From NCBI GenBank assembly GCA_013331965.1, contig DUFL01000027.1, positions 1-6,229 of the forward strand: 6,229 nucleotides of DNA, read 5' to 3'. This stretch comes from Candidatus Woesearchaeota archaeon. GTDB lineage: Archaea > Nanobdellota > Nanobdellia > Woesearchaeales > UBA10107. The notes below the pieces were generated by a model, which saw nothing but the letters and a program-made list of their open reading frames with translations, searched no databases and had not been told where the DNA came from. Positions 4,185-6,229 of the stretch are shown piece by piece. Within the stretch, counting starts at the first letter, position 1; the number at the start of each line of letters is the position of its first letter. A program made the position numbers and the translations under genes.

Positions 4185-5096
4185 TTATTTCTTTTCTTTA
4201 GCTAAACTCTCTATATATTCCTGCTTATACTTAAATCCGTTCATCTTAGTTAACTTCTCTATTGCCCTGTCGAATTTAGAGCCGTACTGAGCTCCCTGTT
4301 TCTTTCTCCATGCAAATTCTTTTGGCAATCCCATCTCTTCGGCAATCTTTCTCAAGATTACCTTTTTCTCCCCATTTTTAATTTTGCTTTCTCCTTCAAA
4401 TTTCATTGCTTCGATTATGACGTTTTCGTCCAGAAAGGGAACAAGCAAGTCAATCCCCAAAGCATCCCCCAAAGTAACATCTCTATACAGATCCCTGCTC
4501 CACATCTCCCTTAGACCTCTCCAGCACTCTTCATTTACATCTGAACATTTCTCGTGCCTTTGATAGCCGGCAAATATCTCTTCTGCTCCTAATCCTGAAA
4601 AGAAGATATTCTCTTCTGCTATTGATTTTGCCGCGATGACGACAGAAGCAACATCAAGCGTCACAAAATAATTTGTATCAAATATTTTTGGCGTTGGAAA
4701 CACTTTCATCGCCTGTTTAATTATTTCTTTTATTTCGTTTAAATTAAACACTTTCTCTGCGTAAGTTAAGTCTAATTTTTTAGCCAATTCTCTCGCATAC
4801 CAAACATCAGGAGGAACTTCTCCTGATTCACTTTGATAGCCGACTGTGTAGCACGTGAATTTCAGGTTTAGTTCTTTGCAAATCAACGCCAATAATGCTG
4901 AATCTAATCCTCCTGAAAAGAATAATGCAAATTCTCCATTCGGAACCCTCTTTTTAACTGCTTCAATTAAAGTCTGCTTTAACCTCTCTTTATCAGATTT
5001 TCCAGTAACTTTTCCATTTAAGCTGTCTATGAATCTTTTCCAGCTTTCTTCAGGAACAAGCCCTTTATCATCGACAACTCTTGCCAGCTTTGCCAT
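4185..5096 (-). CDS. Asparagine synthetase-like ATP-pyrophosphatase lacking the glutaminase domain
   Basis: This is a PP-loop amidotransferase-type synthetase domain related to AsnB (PF00733). It would adenylate an acid substrate and let ammonia displace AMP. The PP-loop SGGLDS is at residues 61-66. SGLGAEEIFAGY (167-178) corresponds to the AsnB GxGADELFGGY block, VPFLD (219-223) to the domain's conserved C-terminal motif, and RKKQGAQYGS (264-273) to the phosphate-contacting RxKxxxxxG region. At 303 aa only the synthetase half is present: there is no N-terminal Cys-2 glutaminase, and the first 50 residues are a short helical lead-in. Use of free ammonia or a separate glutaminase is therefore likely, and the true substrate may not be aspartate. 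A TATA box 26.5 bp upstream predicts a leaderless mRNA. It is divergent from the 44-aa gene and convergent with the 182-aa gene. Confidence 0.88.
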   Translation of the reverse strand: MAKLARVVDDKGLVPEESWKRFIDSLNGKVTGKSDKERLKQTLIEAVKKRVPNGEFALFFSGGLDSALLALICKELNLKFTCYTVGYQSESGEVPPDVWYARELAKKLDLTYAEKVFNLNEIKEIIKQAMKVFPTPKIFDTNYFVTLDVASVVIAAKSIAEENIFFSGLGAEEIFAGYQRHEKCSDVNEECWRGLREMWSRDLYRDVTLGDALGIDLLVPFLDENVIIEAMKFEGESKIKNGEKKVILRKIAEEMGLPKEFAWRKKQGAQYGSKFDRAIEKLTKMNGFKYKQEYIESLAKEKK

Positions 5097-5118
5097 ACTC
5101 TTTAAAGGAGGGAAAAGA

Positions 5119-5126
5119 TTTATAAT
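5119..5126. promoter_or_regulatory. Single TATA element shared by two divergent leaderless genes
   Basis: The sequence reads TTTATAAT on the plus strand and ATTATAAA on the minus strand, so it works as a TATA box in either direction. Its centre (5122.5) is 26.5 bp from the asparagine-synthetase-like ATG at 5096 and 27.5 bp from the 44-aa gene's ATG at 5150. It thus sits at the midpoint of the 53-bp intergenic gap. Both flanks read A-rich going inward (GGGAAAAGA on plus, CATAAAACA on minus), as expected of TFB recognition elements. Other AT runs (TTTAAA at 5101-5106 and 5141-5146) abut the start codons and are badly placed. Confidence 0.55.
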
Positions 5127-5149
5127 GTTTTATGTATGCTTTTAAATGG

Positions 5150-5284
5150 ATGATAAAGAAGAGAGCAGGCCTTTACTACGTGTATAATCACACGGGAAAG
5201 AAGAAGTTAAGCAAGGGTTACAGAAAGAAAGAGGATGCGCTTAAAAGACTGAGGCAGATAGAATATTTCAAGCACTTAAAATGA
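5150..5284 (+). CDS. Small basic protein (44 aa) coupled to the PUA protein
   Basis: I read this directly: MIKKRAGLYYVYNHTGKKK at the start and RLRQIEYFKHLK at the end, stop TGA. The protein is strongly basic, with a predicted strand-turn-strand (LYYVYNHTGKKKLSKGY, residues 8-24) followed by an amphipathic helix (RKKEDALKRLRQIEYFKHL). The layout recalls, from memory, the short unit with a YK(T/S)xxEAxKRLRQIEYFK pattern seen in many uncharacterised DPANN and phage-related proteins; nucleic-acid binding is plausible. The ATG at 5150 is 27.5 bp from the TATA centre, indicating a leaderless message; the ATG at 5146 opens a frame of only 13 codons. Its stop overlaps the next gene's start (ATGA), so it may serve as a small lead cistron for the PUA gene. 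Confidence 0.72.
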   Translation: MIKKRAGLYYVYNHTGKKKLSKGYRKKEDALKRLRQIEYFKHLK

Positions 5285-5736
5285 TGAAGACATTAAGCAA
5301 AGCAGAAGTAAAAAAATTAAGGGATGAATTATGGGCAATTTATAAGGTTGATCTGTTCAAGAAAGGAGATATTATCCAGCTTAACACTGATACTAAGTCT
5401 ATTTTAGTGAATAAAGAGCTTTATTTCTTTTCTTATGAAGACAGGTATGTTCCGACACTTAAATTGCTGCAGAAAATCAATTTTCTGAAGAAAGTCACAG
5501 TTGATATGGGTGCTGTGAAGTTTGTAGTTGACGGAGCTGACATAATGAGGCCAGGGATTGTTGATGTTGAAGAGTTTAATGCAGATGATTTTGTCTCAGT
5601 TGTTGATGTAAATAATAAGAAACCATTGGCAGTAGGAATCGCATTGTTTAATTCAAAAGAGATAGAAGCATATAAAACGGGAAGAGTGATTAAGAATATA
5701 CATTATGTCGGGGATGAGATATGGTCTAATCCTTAA
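5281..5736 (+). CDS. PUA-domain RNA-binding protein, archaeal MCT-1-like
   Basis: This is a predicted RNA-binding protein of the COG2016 type: an N-terminal pre-PUA domain followed by a PUA domain, as in eukaryotic MCT-1 and the C-terminal part of eIF2D, which act in translation initiation or ribosome recycling. At 151 aa it has the full family length. The pre-PUA part spans about residues 1-70, and the PUA domain 72-148 with VTVDMGAVKFVVDGADIM, the RPGIV turn (90-94), KPLAVGIAL (114-122) and the closing KNIHYVGDEIW (138-148), all typical. ATG codons at 5281 and 5284 are both possible; 5281 overlaps the preceding stop as ATGA. No Shine-Dalgarno is visible, so coupling with the 44-aa gene is likely. 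Its end overlaps the convergent gene by 11 nt. Confidence 0.9.
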   Translation: MMKTLSKAEVKKLRDELWAIYKVDLFKKGDIIQLNTDTKSILVNKELYFFSYEDRYVPTLKLLQKINFLKKVTVDMGAVKFVVDGADIMRPGIVDVEEFNADDFVSVVDVNNKKPLAVGIALFNSKEIEAYKTGRVIKNIHYVGDEIWSNP

Positions 5737-6229
5737 CATGTCTTCTTGTCTTTGGAACAAAATTAAGAATCATTGTCTGCATTTCTTTCTTTGGTTTTCC
5801 TTCTTCGTCAAAGACAGAAACTTCTTTAGTCATAACTTTTCCTGAACCTAAATAGTCATTTCCGTCTTTAATTATGACCATTCCTGTGCATGATGTCTTG
5901 AAAGGGATATCCTGCCCTGCCATCCATAATTTAGACAGCTTTCCGATATCAACAACATTCTTCTTTGCTTTTGGACCGATGATTTCAGAGCCTTCAATGC
6001 TTAATCTTATTTCATTCCTGTCATTGATGTGCGCGATATACAATCCAGCTTGTTCAATGTTGTAGTTCTTGTAATCAATTTTCTCTAAATCCCTTGAAAT
6101 GATGTATATTTTATCTTTTGCACTTTTTATAACAAAATCGGCAAAAGAGAAGTCAGCATCCCACTGTTCATTAATCTTTTTAGCTATTTCTTTGTAATCT
6201 TTAGAATTCAGGAAGTTTAAGTGTCTCAT
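5726..6229 (-). CDS. PUA-type RNA-binding protein (COG3270/NOP2-associated type), possibly partial
   Basis: This 167-aa product resembles the small archaeal proteins related to the RNA-binding tail of NOL1/NOP2/Fmu-family RNA methyltransferases. The supporting features are the RLSIEGSEIIGPKAKKN block (residues 75-89), KLWMAGQDI (100-108), GMVIIKDGNDYLGSGKV (115-131), which looks like a PUA core, and the ending ILNFVPKTRRHVKD, where a V/I-PK-x-RR end is a family habit. There is no SAM-binding motif, so it would bind RNA rather than methylate it. Its ATG is the last three bases of the window on this strand, so an upstream in-frame extension cannot be excluded and the promoter is out of view. 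It is tail-to-tail with the MCT-1-like PUA gene, overlapping by 11 nt. Confidence 0.7.
   Translation of the reverse strand: MRHLNFLNSKDYKEIAKKINEQWDADFSFADFVIKSAKDKIYIISRDLEKIDYKNYNIEQAGLYIAHINDRNEIRLSIEGSEIIGPKAKKNVVDIGKLSKLWMAGQDIPFKTSCTGMVIIKDGNDYLGSGKVMTKEVSVFDEEGKPKKEMQTMILNFVPKTRRHVKD

Noticed and set aside
5146..5187. Start of the small gene at ATG 5146
   Set aside because: That frame stops after 13 codons; the frame from ATG 5150 runs 44 codons and ends in an ATGA overlap with the next gene.

Overview
The window reads as a compact, AT-rich archaeal chromosome segment. The evidence is the archaeal-type ribosomal protein eL43, RNA polymerase subunit Rpo12, prefoldin beta, a UPF0147 protein, archaeal TATA promoters, and a tRNA interrupted by a bulge-helix-bulge intron. 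Tiny proteins, overlapping genes and touching gene ends suggest a DPANN-type lineage (Woesearchaeota/Pacearchaeota-like), but this placement is inference.

Region by region. (1) 1-2411 is an accessory, defence-flavoured segment. It holds an unrecognised 181-aa protein that abuts, end to end, a convergent DNA adenine/cytosine-amino methyltransferase of the DpnA/HinfI-like type. The methyltransferase lies 1 nt behind a 47-aa zinc-ribbon gene too short for routine ORF calling. Next comes a toxin-antitoxin pair: a PIN-domain (DUF3368-like) toxin followed by an overlapping RHH/UPF0175-type antitoxin. (2) 2412-2658 holds promoters and a tRNA-Pro(TGG). Its first three bases are separated from the rest by a 32-nt intron between positions 3 and 4 of the acceptor stem, with a textbook bulge-helix-bulge. 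(3) 2659-3601 is a tight housekeeping operon: eL43, rpo12 (rpoP), prefoldin beta, UPF0147. (4) 3636-5096 is an unrecognised protein with a CxxC/HxxC knuckle, ending base-to-base against a convergent asparagine-synthetase-like enzyme that lacks the glutaminase domain. (5) 5097-5149 is a 53-bp divergent promoter with one TATA element at its exact middle. It is followed by a 44-aa basic protein gene coupled by ATGA to an MCT-1-like PUA protein. That gene meets, tail to tail, a second PUA-type (COG3270-like) protein running off the window end.

A regulatory logic recurs. Most operon-leading genes have a TATA element centred about 25.5-27.5 bp before the ATG, which predicts leaderless mRNAs. Several internal cistrons instead carry Shine-Dalgarno motifs (UPF0147, rpo12, antitoxin, methyltransferase) or ATGA-type overlaps. 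The two strongest observations are the 3/4 acceptor-stem intron of tRNA-Pro, with leader pairing into the D-arm region, and the shared-TATA divergent promoter. No CRISPR array, insertion sequence or rRNA was seen.
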